Shown here: positions 36,676 to 47,769 of the stretch, piece after piece
Numbering within the stretch: the first letter of the stretch is position 1
Layout: the number at the start of each line of letters is the position of its first letter
Origin: Thiothrix eikelboomii
Lineage (GTDB): Bacteria; Pseudomonadota; Gammaproteobacteria; Thiotrichales; Thiotrichaceae
DNA: 64,000 nt
NCBI RefSeq assembly: GCF_900167255.1
Contig: NZ_FUYB01000003.1
Coordinates: forward strand, 327,425-391,424
Direction: 5' to 3'
Notes under the pieces: model-generated
The model's database searches: none
What the model was told of the DNA's origin: nothing
What the model saw: only the letters and a program-made list of their open reading frames with translations
Position numbers and translations under genes: made by a program

Positions 36676-37755
36676 ATGATGGGATTATGGGATAAATTAA
36701 TGGGTGAGTTTGTTGACATCATCGACTGGACGGATGATAGCAATAATACGATGGTGCACCGTTTTAATCGGCATGGTAATGAAATTAAATACGGTGCTAA
36801 GCTAACGGTGCGTGAATCGCAAGTGGCTATTTTCGTCAATGAAGGTGAGGTCGCAGACATCCTAGGCCCTGGCTTATATGTTTTGGAAACCCGCAACCTA
36901 CCTCTGCTTTCGACTCTACAACATTGGGATCATGGCTTTAATAGCCCGTTTAAAGCAGAAGTTTATTTCTTCAATACCCGCCAGTTCACGAATTTAAAAT
37001 GGGGTACACGCAACCCGATTATAGTCCGTGATAGCGAATTTGGAGCGGTGCGCCTGCGCGCCTTTGGGACTTATTCGATGCGGATCACTGATCCTAAACT
37101 CTTTATGCAAGAGATTATGGGGACAGATGGTAACTTCCGTGTTGAAGAAATTAGTGACCAACTGCGGAATCTGATTGTCACGCGCTTCTCAACGATTGTT
37201 GCTCAAGCCAATCTGCCTGTCTTAGATATGGCCGCTAATACTGAACAACTCAGTCAATTCATTACTAAGAAAATTGCGCCCGAATTTCAAGCCTATGGTT
37301 TAGCCCTCACCCAAGTATTGGTGGAAAATATTTCATTACCGGATGAGGTAGAACAAGCCTTAGATAAGCGTAGCAGTATGGGCATGATCGGCAATTTAGA
37401 TCGCTACCTGCAATTCCAAGCCGCTGAAAGCCTAGGTAAAAGCCAAGGTAGTACTGTGATGGATATGGGAGTAGGCATGGCAATGGCTGGTAAACTCTCG
37501 GAAGCCATGCGGACTCCAGAAGCGCCTCCTGTTCCCCCACCACTGCCACAAGCCAGTTGGCATGTTGCACAAGGTCAACAAACCAGTGGACCACATAGCT
37601 TAGCTGATTTACAAGCCATGGTTAGTGCAGGTCGTTTGACGGTGGCCACCTTAGTCTGGCAAGCCGGAATGGCACAATGGCAAGCTGCCGGTACGGTCAC
37701 TGCATTGCAGAGCATTTTACCTGCCTCGCCACCTCCGTTACCGCCCTTACCTTAA
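36676..37755 (+). CDS. SPFH-domain protein (YdjI/virion-core type) with C-terminal GYF_2 domain
   Basis: A 359-residue protein. Residues 1-270 match the SPFH subgroup of Bacillus YdjI (start MGLWDKLMGEFVDIIDWTDD, then VRESQVAIFVNEGEVADILG, RNPIIVRDSEFGAVRLRAFG). A Pro-rich linker (PPVPPPLP) leads to a GYF_2 domain (SWHVAQGQQTSGPHSLADLQ, VWQAGMAQWQAAG). In Bacillus, YdjI and its zinc-ribbon partner YdjG recruit PspA to stressed membranes. The ATG follows GAGGAG. It is 21 bases before the zinc-ribbon gene. Confidence 0.85.
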   Translation: MMGLWDKLMGEFVDIIDWTDDSNNTMVHRFNRHGNEIKYGAKLTVRESQVAIFVNEGEVADILGPGLYVLETRNLPLLSTLQHWDHGFNSPFKAEVYFFNTRQFTNLKWGTRNPIIVRDSEFGAVRLRAFGTYSMRITDPKLFMQEIMGTDGNFRVEEISDQLRNLIVTRFSTIVAQANLPVLDMAANTEQLSQFITKKIAPEFQAYGLALTQVLVENISLPDEVEQALDKRSSMGMIGNLDRYLQFQAAESLGKSQGSTVMDMGVGMAMAGKLSEAMRTPEAPPVPPPLPQASWHVAQGQQTSGPHSLADLQAMVSAGRLTVATLVWQAGMAQWQAAGTVTALQSILPASPPPLPPLP

Positions 37756-37776
37756 TCGGATAATTTAGCGCCAAGC

Positions 37777-39009
37777 ATGACCGCAACCACACAACGCGCT
37801 GCACCTAACTCAGCTCAGGCTCCACAACAGCACTTCCCTTGTGAAGAATGTGGAGCCGATTTAGTGTATCAGCCCGGGATTCGTATCCTGCGCTGTACTT
37901 ATTGCGGACATGAAAACCCCATTGTGGATGTTCCGATTAAAATTAAGGAGTACAGCTTTTCTGTCGCTTTAGAAGCTTTAGAGCAATCAGAAAAGCGACC
38001 TTTAGATCATACGCCTGTCATCAAATGCCCTAATTGTGCAGCTAGCTTTGAACTTAAGCAGAATCAGCATTCGGGCGATTGTCCGTTTTGTGGCACTCCC
38101 GTGGTGACTGGCACGGAGCAGACGCGCCTGTTTCAACCGAAGTCGCTACTCCCTTTTAATATCACCGAGCAACAAGCTCGTGCTGCCTTTGAAAAATGGA
38201 TAGGCCAACTCTGGTTTGCCCCATCTGCTTTAAAGAATAAAGCCAAGCGTGATGAGCGTTTGCTAGGCATTTATGTCCCCTATTGGACTTATGACAGCCA
38301 TACGGATAGCCACTACCAAGGTCAACGCGGTACTGTTTATTACGAACAACAAGTCGTCACTGAAGTCGTCAATGGACAAACCCGCCAACGTGTTGTCAAT
38401 GTCCCCAAAATTCGCTGGACACCGGTATCCGGCACAGTGCGCCAATTTTTTGATGATGTCCTCGTTGGAGCAACCCGCTCTTTACCACGGAAAATTCTAG
38501 ATAATATTCAGCCCTGGGATTTGGATCAGCTGGTTAATTACAATCAAGCTTATTTAAGCGGCTTTCAAAGTGAAATCTATCAAGTTGACCTAGATGAAGG
38601 CTTTAATCAAGCACGGGAGTTGATGGATCAGGCAATTCGGCAAGCCGTCCGTCAAGATATTGGTGGTGATCAACAACAAATTACCGCTTTAGATACTCGT
38701 TATTCGGATACCACTTTTAAGCATATTTTGCTGCCAGTTTGGTCAGCCGCCTTTCGTTATCAAGGGAAAACCTATCGCTTTGTGATTAATGGGCGGAATG
38801 GGCGAACTCAGGGTGAGCGACCTTATAGCATTGTAAAAATTGTTGCCTTAAGCCTCAGTATGGTGGTATTGATGCTTGGCTTAGGCTATTACCTAGAAAC
38901 CAGTGGTGTCCTAGAGCAAGTGTTGCAACAAGGAGGTGGAGGTGGCTTGCAATATGAGTATTATCCAAGCACACCCAGCTATCCAAGTTACCCTAATTAT
39001 CCACGCTAG
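37777..39009 (+). CDS. Zinc-ribbon membrane protein (YdjG-like)
   Basis: A 410-residue protein with two zinc ribbons: CEECGADLVYQPG with CTYCGHENP, and CPNCAASFEL with CPFCGTPV. A conserved central domain follows (SLLPFNITEQQARAAFEKWI, LLGIYVPYWTYDSHTDSHYQ, KHILLPVWSAAFRYQGK). One transmembrane helix lies near the end (VALSLSMVVLMLGLGYYL), then a Gly/Tyr/Pro-rich tail. It fits the partner role of YdjG beside a YdjI-like protein. The last gene of the module; no terminator is visible in the 211 bases that follow. Confidence 0.8.
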   Translation: MTATTQRAAPNSAQAPQQHFPCEECGADLVYQPGIRILRCTYCGHENPIVDVPIKIKEYSFSVALEALEQSEKRPLDHTPVIKCPNCAASFELKQNQHSGDCPFCGTPVVTGTEQTRLFQPKSLLPFNITEQQARAAFEKWIGQLWFAPSALKNKAKRDERLLGIYVPYWTYDSHTDSHYQGQRGTVYYEQQVVTEVVNGQTRQRVVNVPKIRWTPVSGTVRQFFDDVLVGATRSLPRKILDNIQPWDLDQLVNYNQAYLSGFQSEIYQVDLDEGFNQARELMDQAIRQAVRQDIGGDQQQITALDTRYSDTTFKHILLPVWSAAFRYQGKTYRFVINGRNGRTQGERPYSIVKIVALSLSMVVLMLGLGYYLETSGVLEQVLQQGGGGGLQYEYYPSTPSYPSYPNYPR

Positions 39010-39220
39010 CGCCGCTGATCAAAATAATTAATGGTTTTTGAACTCCAGACTCACTCAAGACTCTAATTTAACCGTATATCCTATAAAACTCAGCGCTTTC
39101 AGGTATTGCTAAGCTCTGAACATTTATAATTTTAATAGTATGGACGCATCATCTGCTTGCGCGGGGGCAAAATCAGCAAGTCGATGAAAATAACTAATAA
39201 AAATATTGGGGCAAATAACT

Positions 39221-41749
39221 ATGATCATGCGATTCTTCAGGGGAAATCGCCTCATTGCATCGGCATTACTGCTGGTTATGCAGTTGCCACTGCCTTCCGC
39301 ACTGGCTTATTACAATGCTAATTCACCGCTAGGTACTAACACCAATGAGGTATTAGAGTATGATTCTAGCGCGCCCTTTTTGGATTTGTTTAAAACCTCT
39401 TTACCCTTTCGGGAAGCGATTCCTTATCTGACTAAGGGGCAGGTGCAATATGATCGGTTTGGTTGGCCGACCTCGATTGCGCCGGGGGGGCAAGTAGGGA
39501 CACGCTTAATCAATAAACTACCCGCCAACACGATTCCACGGGGTTATTATACGGTTCTCTATGAAGGCCAAGGCAAAATCGAGTATGGCTTAGATGCCAG
39601 CCTCGTCGAAGCTCAACCCGGGCGAGATATTATTAAAATAGATCCCGGTATAGATAATGAATACAGCGTCAAGCTCGAAATTAAAGCCACCAATCCAAAT
39701 AATTATATTCGCAATATTCATGTGATTCCCCAAGGGGGCATTTGTGCAAGTAATCCCTTCCAACGGGTGAATGGTGCTTCGCAATGTGCACGCGGTGATT
39801 TCTTAGATTTTGAACGTCATCATGAAAAGATTATTTTTAATCCTGATTATTTGAAGTTCATGAAAGACTATAAAGTTGTGCGCTTTATGAATATGAGTGG
39901 CATTACTCGTAATCCCATTCAACGCTGGTCTGATCGGACTTTGGTCGAGCAAGCAACTTGGGGTGGGGCTGAAGGCGTGCGCGGTGCCCCTCTAGAAGTG
40001 ATGGTCGAGCTTGCCAATCGTTTACATGCGGATGCCTGGTTTACGATTCCCCATGCTGCTGACAATGATTTTGTGCGCCGCTATGCTGAATATATTCGAA
40101 CCAATCTTGATCCTGATTTAAAAGTCTATCTTGAATACAGTAATGAAACTTGGAATGGGATTTTCAGTCAGCACGCTTATATGAAACAAGGTGGCAAACA
40201 ACTAGGGCTTGATCCGGTTGATTATGTCGCTGGCTATAAATATTACTCACTGCGCTCGGTCGAGATTTTTAATATTTTCGAGCAAGTGTTTGGTGGCAAA
40301 CAGCGATTAGTGCGCTTAATGGCCGGTCTGAATGGTAATCCGGGCATGACTGCTACGATGCTGTCCTTCCGTGATGCCTATAAACAAACCGATGCTTTTG
40401 CCGTTGCACCTTATGTATTCGGCGATATTAATGAACTACGGCGTGCCTCTAGCGTCAATGATATTTTCCGTGCCATGCAGAACAAAACTGCCCATCACTC
40501 CCTACCAAAAGTACTCGAGGCAGTACGCAAGCAGGCTGATGTGACCCGGCAATTTGGGGTTGATTTGATTGCCTATGAAGGTGGGCAACATTTGATTGAT
40601 GATAAAACTAAAAGCGATGATCAACATCCGAATAAGCTATTTTATGCCGCTAATCGCCACCCTGAAATGGCGAAAATTTATAAGCAATTACTGGACGGCT
40701 GGCGACAAGCCGGAGGAAAAATGTTTGTACATTTTTCCTCACCACGGACTTATAACCGTTTTGGAAGTAAAGGCACTAAAGAATATATTACCCAAGCAGA
40801 TAAAGAAGCACCCAAGCATCTAGCACTTACTCGCTTCATTGGTGACAATCCTTGCTGGTGGCCTAGCTGCTCGAGTAGTACCGTCGCACGGGTGCAAAAA
40901 CCACGAGCTTTGAGTACGGCTGAATTATCGCGTTTAACCGGTGATGTTCCTAAACCCTTACCGAATAGCCAAGAAGAAAAAGACGGCACAGATATAGTCG
41001 GGAATATCCCACAATTAGATCCCATCAATGACAGCCTGACTAAACCGCCCTTGCCTGCTACCGCGAATCCTCCGTTGGTCAATACCGACCCACAGACTAT
41101 TCCTATGCTAGCCCCCTTACGCTCTCAAGCGATTTTAGTCTCACAAAATAATCCGCCACAGGAAAAATATGTATTCGGTAATAAAGCCTTGGTTGCTCAG
41201 GCGCGTGATCGGATGAATCCACTGAAAGATGCCTCGGCTTATCAATTACGTAAAGTTATCACAGGGCGAGTTGAAGACTCCCGCGATCTTGCTGCTGTGT
41301 GGCAAGCCAGCTGGGATAGTCAGCGTCTGTATCTACGCATCGCAGTTGCGGACGACCAAATGAAACTAGACTCATCCAAGATGTGGGATGATGACAGTTT
41401 AGAAATTTTCTTAGATGCCGATGCCAGCCAACTACCTCAATACGATGGGCGCAACGACCTGCATTTATTCTATCGCTGGCAAGATCGTCAACTCAGTTTT
41501 GGTAAAAACTCAGCCCCAGCTAAAGTCAATTTCCGCAGCCAATATCTAGAGGGGCGTTATATCTTAGATCTCGCAATCGCGTGGGATTCGTTGCGAATCA
41601 GCCCGCGTCCAGGGCATCGGATTGGTCTTGATCTACAGGTGAACGATGATGATGACGGCGGCCTGCGCGATGGCAAACTCGCTTGGTTTAGTCGAGCTGA
41701 TGACGTCTGGCACGATCCAAGTCTAATGGGTGAGGCAGTTTTGGAATGA
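39221..41749 (+). CDS. Secreted protein with glycosidase-like barrel and CBM9-like domain
   Basis: An 842-residue protein with signal peptide (ASALLLVMQLPLPSALA). Residues 150-560 resemble a (beta/alpha)8 glycoside-hydrolase fold: VVRFMNMSGI, AWFTIPHAADNDFV, YLEYSNETWNG with a likely catalytic Glu after Asn, and LIAYEGGQHLID with a second candidate Glu. A Pro/Thr linker (about 590-660) leads to a C-terminal CBM9/DOMON-like domain (DLAAVWQASWDSQRLYLRIA, DDDSLEIFLDADAS). It probably acts on polysaccharide outside the cell; the substrate is unknown. ATG 39221 was preferred over an upstream TTG. Confidence 0.75.
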   Translation: MIMRFFRGNRLIASALLLVMQLPLPSALAYYNANSPLGTNTNEVLEYDSSAPFLDLFKTSLPFREAIPYLTKGQVQYDRFGWPTSIAPGGQVGTRLINKLPANTIPRGYYTVLYEGQGKIEYGLDASLVEAQPGRDIIKIDPGIDNEYSVKLEIKATNPNNYIRNIHVIPQGGICASNPFQRVNGASQCARGDFLDFERHHEKIIFNPDYLKFMKDYKVVRFMNMSGITRNPIQRWSDRTLVEQATWGGAEGVRGAPLEVMVELANRLHADAWFTIPHAADNDFVRRYAEYIRTNLDPDLKVYLEYSNETWNGIFSQHAYMKQGGKQLGLDPVDYVAGYKYYSLRSVEIFNIFEQVFGGKQRLVRLMAGLNGNPGMTATMLSFRDAYKQTDAFAVAPYVFGDINELRRASSVNDIFRAMQNKTAHHSLPKVLEAVRKQADVTRQFGVDLIAYEGGQHLIDDKTKSDDQHPNKLFYAANRHPEMAKIYKQLLDGWRQAGGKMFVHFSSPRTYNRFGSKGTKEYITQADKEAPKHLALTRFIGDNPCWWPSCSSSTVARVQKPRALSTAELSRLTGDVPKPLPNSQEEKDGTDIVGNIPQLDPINDSLTKPPLPATANPPLVNTDPQTIPMLAPLRSQAILVSQNNPPQEKYVFGNKALVAQARDRMNPLKDASAYQLRKVITGRVEDSRDLAAVWQASWDSQRLYLRIAVADDQMKLDSSKMWDDDSLEIFLDADASQLPQYDGRNDLHLFYRWQDRQLSFGKNSAPAKVNFRSQYLEGRYILDLAIAWDSLRISPRPGHRIGLDLQVNDDDDGGLRDGKLAWFSRADDVWHDPSLMGEAVLE

Positions 41750-41845
41750 ATCAAGGGATCTAGGCTAGACAAGCAACTAGAACTTTCCTAGAACTTTACT
41801 AGAGCGGCTAAACCATAAACCAACAGAAGCTTGGTATCCGCCTAG

Positions 41846-43983
<2,138 letters not shown>

Positions 43984-44069
43984 ATTCTTTTTCCTTAAGC
44001 TGTTGCCCAATGCGGCATTGAATTATTTTACATCATGAAAAAAATAAATGCTGCTAACTCTAACAGTTT

Positions 44070-44807
44070 TTAGCGCAGCAATAAGCCTCGAGTTTGTAAA
44101 AATGTTAACAGATGCGGACGCTGCTTTTTTTGTACCGCTGCGGCTGTTTGGGCAGACCAATTAGAAATCCGTTGCTGACTACTGCGGGTTTGATAGTAGG
44201 TTTGCATTTGCTGATCATAACGATCAACTTCAGTAGCCACTGCGCCTAACTGATAGCTCGACTCATGCAAAATAGTGGCGACCGGAAAGCGCGGTTTAAC
44301 CGCCTGCGTCTGGGCTGGCCAACCTAAACACATACCAAATACAGGATAAACTTGCTCAGGCAAACTCAATAAATCACAGACCCGCTGGGGATCATTTCGA
44401 ATTCCACCAATAAAAACACCACCTAAACCTAGCGACTCAGCAGCTAATAACACATTCTGCGCTACTAAGGCCGTATCTACCGTCGCGGTAATGAAATGCT
44501 CGGTATGCCCCTCTAAAGCCCCTAATCCATTTTTCACACAGGCGTAATTCACCCGCTGTAAATCAGCACAAAATACCAAAAAAACCGGAGCTGCCACCAC
44601 CCAAGTTTGCCCACCGGCTAGCTCAGCAATCTGTTGGCGCTGTTCTGCCTCAGTCACCTGCACTACCGACACGGCTTGAATAAAACTCGAGGAAGCAGCC
44701 GCTTGACCACAGCGAATTAAGCTTGCCAATATATCCTGCTCAATGGTTTGCTCAGTAAATTGACGGACAGAAGCATGTGCCAACATGGTTGCCATGACCG
44801 GATTCAT
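44070..44807 (-). CDS. NfsA-like FMN nitroreductase
   Basis: A 245-residue nitroreductase of the NfsA/FRP type. It has HASVRQFTEQ at the N-terminus, the FMN-binding QAAASSSFIQAV, AESLGLGGVFIGGIRNDP, LPEQVYPVFGMCLGWP and the C-terminal helix with RISNWSAQ. Such enzymes reduce nitro compounds and quinones with NADPH. It starts just after the second signal peptidase gene, 16 bases away, so it is the last gene of the lepA-era block. Confidence 0.87.
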   Translation of the reverse strand: MNPVMATMLAHASVRQFTEQTIEQDILASLIRCGQAAASSSFIQAVSVVQVTEAEQRQQIAELAGGQTWVVAAPVFLVFCADLQRVNYACVKNGLGALEGHTEHFITATVDTALVAQNVLLAAESLGLGGVFIGGIRNDPQRVCDLLSLPEQVYPVFGMCLGWPAQTQAVKPRFPVATILHESSYQLGAVATEVDRYDQQMQTYYQTRSSQQRISNWSAQTAAAVQKKQRPHLLTFLQTRGLLLR

Positions 44808-44823
44808 CACTCACCGCCTATAC

Positions 44824-45747
44824 TTAATGCAAGACTAAACCGACTCGATCCCATTGCAAGCCACCTAATTCAGAATTATACGAAAACCAAACTTGTCGAG
44901 CGCGCCCTGTCACATCTGCTAGCGGTACAGTACCAAAATAACGCGAATCATTACTATTGGAACGATTATCACCCAAGACAAAGATCTGCCCAGCAGGAAC
45001 AGTCACCTCAGTCACAGGTAGCACGGCTCGTGGATTTTTCCAAATTACCGGCCATTGCCGCTGCTCATAACGCTCCTGCACCACCACCGCACCCTGCTGT
45101 CGAGTACTAGCGACCGTCAGCGCGGTATTATTGACCGTCACTGTTTGCCCACGAATCTTGATTTGATCACCGGGCAAACCGATGACCCGTTTGATATATC
45201 CCATACTGCGATTATTCGGATAGGTGAAAGTAATAATATCGCCGCGTTGCATACTCGGCTCACAACCTAAGCAATTATAATGCTTATCCGCATAAATAAA
45301 ATCACCCGCGATTAAAGCCGGCTCCATACTCGCCGAAGGAATACGAAAGGGTTCAATCCAATGCTTACGAATCTGCTGAGCTAACAGAGGAAATAAACAG
45401 ACCGTCACCAGTAGAATCAGAAATAGGTAAGTCCCCGCCCCCTGCCAAGCAGCGGCACGATAATCAGCACGATAACGAGCTTGAATAAAAGCATCCAAAC
45501 AGCCCAACAACCAAATGATTAATGCCAAACCTATCGAGCCCAGCATTAAACTGGCTGTCCACTCATCAGGAAAATAACGAACCAATAAACCCAGTAAAGG
45601 AATTCCAAACACCCAAAAACCCAACATAAACCAAGCAGCACGATTCAACTGGCCATTATAAATTTGCCCCAGACCCGGCAAAAATAAGCCCAGCAACAAA
45701 GCTAACCAAGCTTTACGGGGATGATTGAGCGGCGTTATCGAATCCAT
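44824..45747 (-). CDS. lepB: Second signal peptidase I with polytopic N-terminus
   Basis: A 307-residue S26-family peptidase. Its first 125 residues hold about four hydrophobic segments (ALLLGLFLPGLGQIYNG resembles TM2-type proteins), unlike the usual two. The catalytic Ser140 (PSASMEP) and Lys186 (YIKRVIGLPGD) are both present, and box E is GDNRSNSNDSRYFG. It therefore looks active. It starts one base after the era stop codon, where recO is common in relatives. A canonical lepB lies 2 kb upstream, so this copy may process a special set of substrates. Confidence 0.85.
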   Translation of the reverse strand: MDSITPLNHPRKAWLALLLGLFLPGLGQIYNGQLNRAAWFMLGFWVFGIPLLGLLVRYFPDEWTASLMLGSIGLALIIWLLGCLDAFIQARYRADYRAAAWQGAGTYLFLILLVTVCLFPLLAQQIRKHWIEPFRIPSASMEPALIAGDFIYADKHYNCLGCEPSMQRGDIITFTYPNNRSMGYIKRVIGLPGDQIKIRGQTVTVNNTALTVASTRQQGAVVVQERYEQRQWPVIWKNPRAVLPVTEVTVPAGQIFVLGDNRSNSNDSRYFGTVPLADVTGRARQVWFSYNSELGGLQWDRVGLVLH

Positions 45748-45748
45748 A

Positions 45749-46642
45749 TTAGCCGCTAGTTGAGCTGATTCCTAAAGCCTGCAAATGACGCGGGCTGTTT
45801 TCCCAATTTTCTTCGACCCGCACCCATAACCTTAATAAAACTTTGCGCTCTAAGAGATTTTCTAAAGCAATGCGAGCTGAACTACCAATTCGTTTAAGTG
45901 TTTCCCCTTTATGACCGATGATAATTCCTTTTTGATTATCCCGACTCACCCAAATAGTGGCATGAATTTCGGTCAACTCAGGGCGAGTTTCAAATTTTTC
46001 AAGCTCTACTGCTGTGGAATAAGGCAGCTCTTGGTGCAGATAAATCATCAACTGCTCACGGATTAGCTCACCACAAATAAAGCGGGTGGATTGATCAGTC
46101 ACCTCATCTTCAGGATAAGCCCATTCACCTGCTGGCAACACAGCGACTAAGGCTTGCTTGAGGGCTTCGGTGTTAATCCCTTTGGTCGCTGATAGAGGAA
46201 AAATGGCTTTAAACTCACGTTTCGCGGCCACCTCTTGCAACCAAGCTAATAAAGCTGACTTCTGTTTGATTCGATCAACCTTATTCGCTACCAAAAAAAC
46301 CGGGCAAGTTAAATGCTGCAAACGTTCTAACACCAAACTATCTTCGTCCAGCCAGCGCTCAGCTTCGACCATCATAATCACAGCATCGACCTCCTCTAAA
46401 GCGGCGACTGCTTGTAGATTAATGGTCTTATTTAATAAACTTTTTGCAGAACGATGAATACCCGGTGTATCCATAAAAACCAGTTGGTAATCTTGTTCTG
46501 TGAGAATGCCACGAATATTATGGCGGGTGGTTTGTGGTTTATTGGCTGTTGCTGAGACTTTAAAACCCACTAAATAATTCATTAGCGTCGATTTACCGAC
46601 ATTAGGCCGACCTGCAATCGCCACTATCCCGTATTTAGACAT
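45749..46642 (-). CDS. era: GTPase Era
   Basis: A 297-residue Era GTPase for 16S rRNA/30S maturation. The G1 motif is AGRPNVGKSTLMN, G3 is DTPGIH, G4 is NKVD, and the C-terminal KH domain contains IIIGHKGETLKRIG. The start overlaps rnc by 8 bases, the standard rnc-era coupling. Confidence 0.97.
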   Translation of the reverse strand: MSKYGIVAIAGRPNVGKSTLMNYLVGFKVSATANKPQTTRHNIRGILTEQDYQLVFMDTPGIHRSAKSLLNKTINLQAVAALEEVDAVIMMVEAERWLDEDSLVLERLQHLTCPVFLVANKVDRIKQKSALLAWLQEVAAKREFKAIFPLSATKGINTEALKQALVAVLPAGEWAYPEDEVTDQSTRFICGELIREQLMIYLHQELPYSTAVELEKFETRPELTEIHATIWVSRDNQKGIIIGHKGETLKRIGSSARIALENLLERKVLLRLWVRVEENWENSPRHLQALGISSTSG

Positions 46643-47303
46643 GCTTCATCACCTGCTCAAACGCTCTAGCGGCGGCATCTTGTTCGGCTTTGCGTCGGCT
46701 ACCCGAACTGCCAATGGTACAAATAGCCAAAGCAGGTATTCTGCACTCAGCGGTGAAAGTCTGACGGTGAGCCTCGCCATCGACCTGGGTCAATTGATAC
46801 AGTGGTAAATCATAGCCACGTGATTGCAGATATTCTTGTAAACGACTTTTAGGATCTTTTAAATCATCCTCAGTCGGCAATTGATTGAGCAACCCTTGAT
46901 AAATATGTAAAACAAAGCGCTCAGCTTCCTTCAGCCCTTGCTCTAAATAAATGCAACCAATCAGCGCTTCTAAAGCATCCGCTAAAATCGACTTACGCCG
47001 AAAACCGCCACTTTTTAATTCACCCTGCCCTAAGCGCAGAAAATCGCCTAGACCTAAGCCAGCTGCTAAATTTGCTAAGGCACCTTCATTTACAAGTGAG
47101 GCACGCAAACGGCTTAAATAGCCTTCACTCGCTCGAGGTATTCGACGGTAAAGTTCCGTGGTGATAATAAGCCCGAGCACACTATCACCAAGAAACTCCA
47201 AACGCTCATTATGCTTACCATCTGCACTCCGATGAGTGATAGCACGTACAAAATTATCAGTCGCCATCAACTCAACGGAGAGTAGTTTCTTTAATTTATC
47301 CAA
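46635..47303 (-). CDS. rnc: Ribonuclease III
   Basis: A 222-residue double-strand-specific endonuclease. The signature NERLEFLGDSVLG holds the metal-binding acidic residues, with DALEALIGCIYLEQG as the second set. A dsRBD closes it (DPKSRLQEYLQSRG to the end). It cleaves rRNA precursors. It sits between the DUF4845 gene (5-base gap) and era. Confidence 0.97.
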   Translation of the reverse strand: MDKLKKLLSVELMATDNFVRAITHRSADGKHNERLEFLGDSVLGLIITTELYRRIPRASEGYLSRLRASLVNEGALANLAAGLGLGDFLRLGQGELKSGGFRRKSILADALEALIGCIYLEQGLKEAERFVLHIYQGLLNQLPTEDDLKDPKSRLQEYLQSRGYDLPLYQLTQVDGEAHRQTFTAECRIPALAICTIGSSGSRRKAEQDAAARAFEQVMKHV

Positions 47304-47308
47304 ACGGC

Positions 47309-47692
47309 TTATTGCCCCTTTAACTCCTCGGCATGATGAAAGTTCATTAGAAAATCAATATTTCCTAGCCAAGGCTTGCGTACTTCATAATCCACCATTA
47401 AAGCTTTAGCATTTTTATTTTCAGGCAGAGCCTGTACTGAAAAATGCTCACGCTGAATGGTATACATACCATTAATATTCAGATAGTCATCTAGTTTTCG
47501 GTGTAAGGCTTGAGTATTCATCGCACGAATAGAAGTGTCTGCTGCAATCTTTTTCATTAAGGATTGCACACTATAAAACTCAACATAAACCGGAACTAGT
47601 TTAATACCGGTCACAAAGCCTAGAATGACCACACTGAGAACACTGACCCAGCTCAAAAATGAAAGACCTTGTTGTTTTTTTCTTGTTTTCAT
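47309..47692 (-). CDS. DUF4845 small membrane protein
   Basis: A 127-residue protein with one N-terminal transmembrane helix (FLSWVSVLSVVILGFVTGIKL) and a periplasmic domain (VPVYVEFYSVQSLMKKIAAD). DUF4845 genes between lepB and rnc are usual in gamma- and betaproteobacteria; function unknown. The ATG at 47692 is preferred over a TTG at 47704. Confidence 0.85.
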   Translation of the reverse strand: MKTRKKQQGLSFLSWVSVLSVVILGFVTGIKLVPVYVEFYSVQSLMKKIAADTSIRAMNTQALHRKLDDYLNINGMYTIQREHFSVQALPENKNAKALMVDYEVRKPWLGNIDFLMNFHHAEELKGQ

Positions 47693-47747
47693 TTTACTAC
47701 CCAAGTTTATTGTTAACTATTTTTCTTCAGGTCGGGTGTTATGCTTT

Positions 47748-47768
47748 AATAATTAATAATTAATAATT
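47748..47768. repeat. Three tandem copies of the heptamer AATAATT
   Basis: AATAATT occurs three times in a row directly after the lepB stop codon. It is the only simple repeat in this block and gives a flexible AT-rich gap before the DUF4845 gene. Confidence 0.8.
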
Positions 47769-47769
47769 A

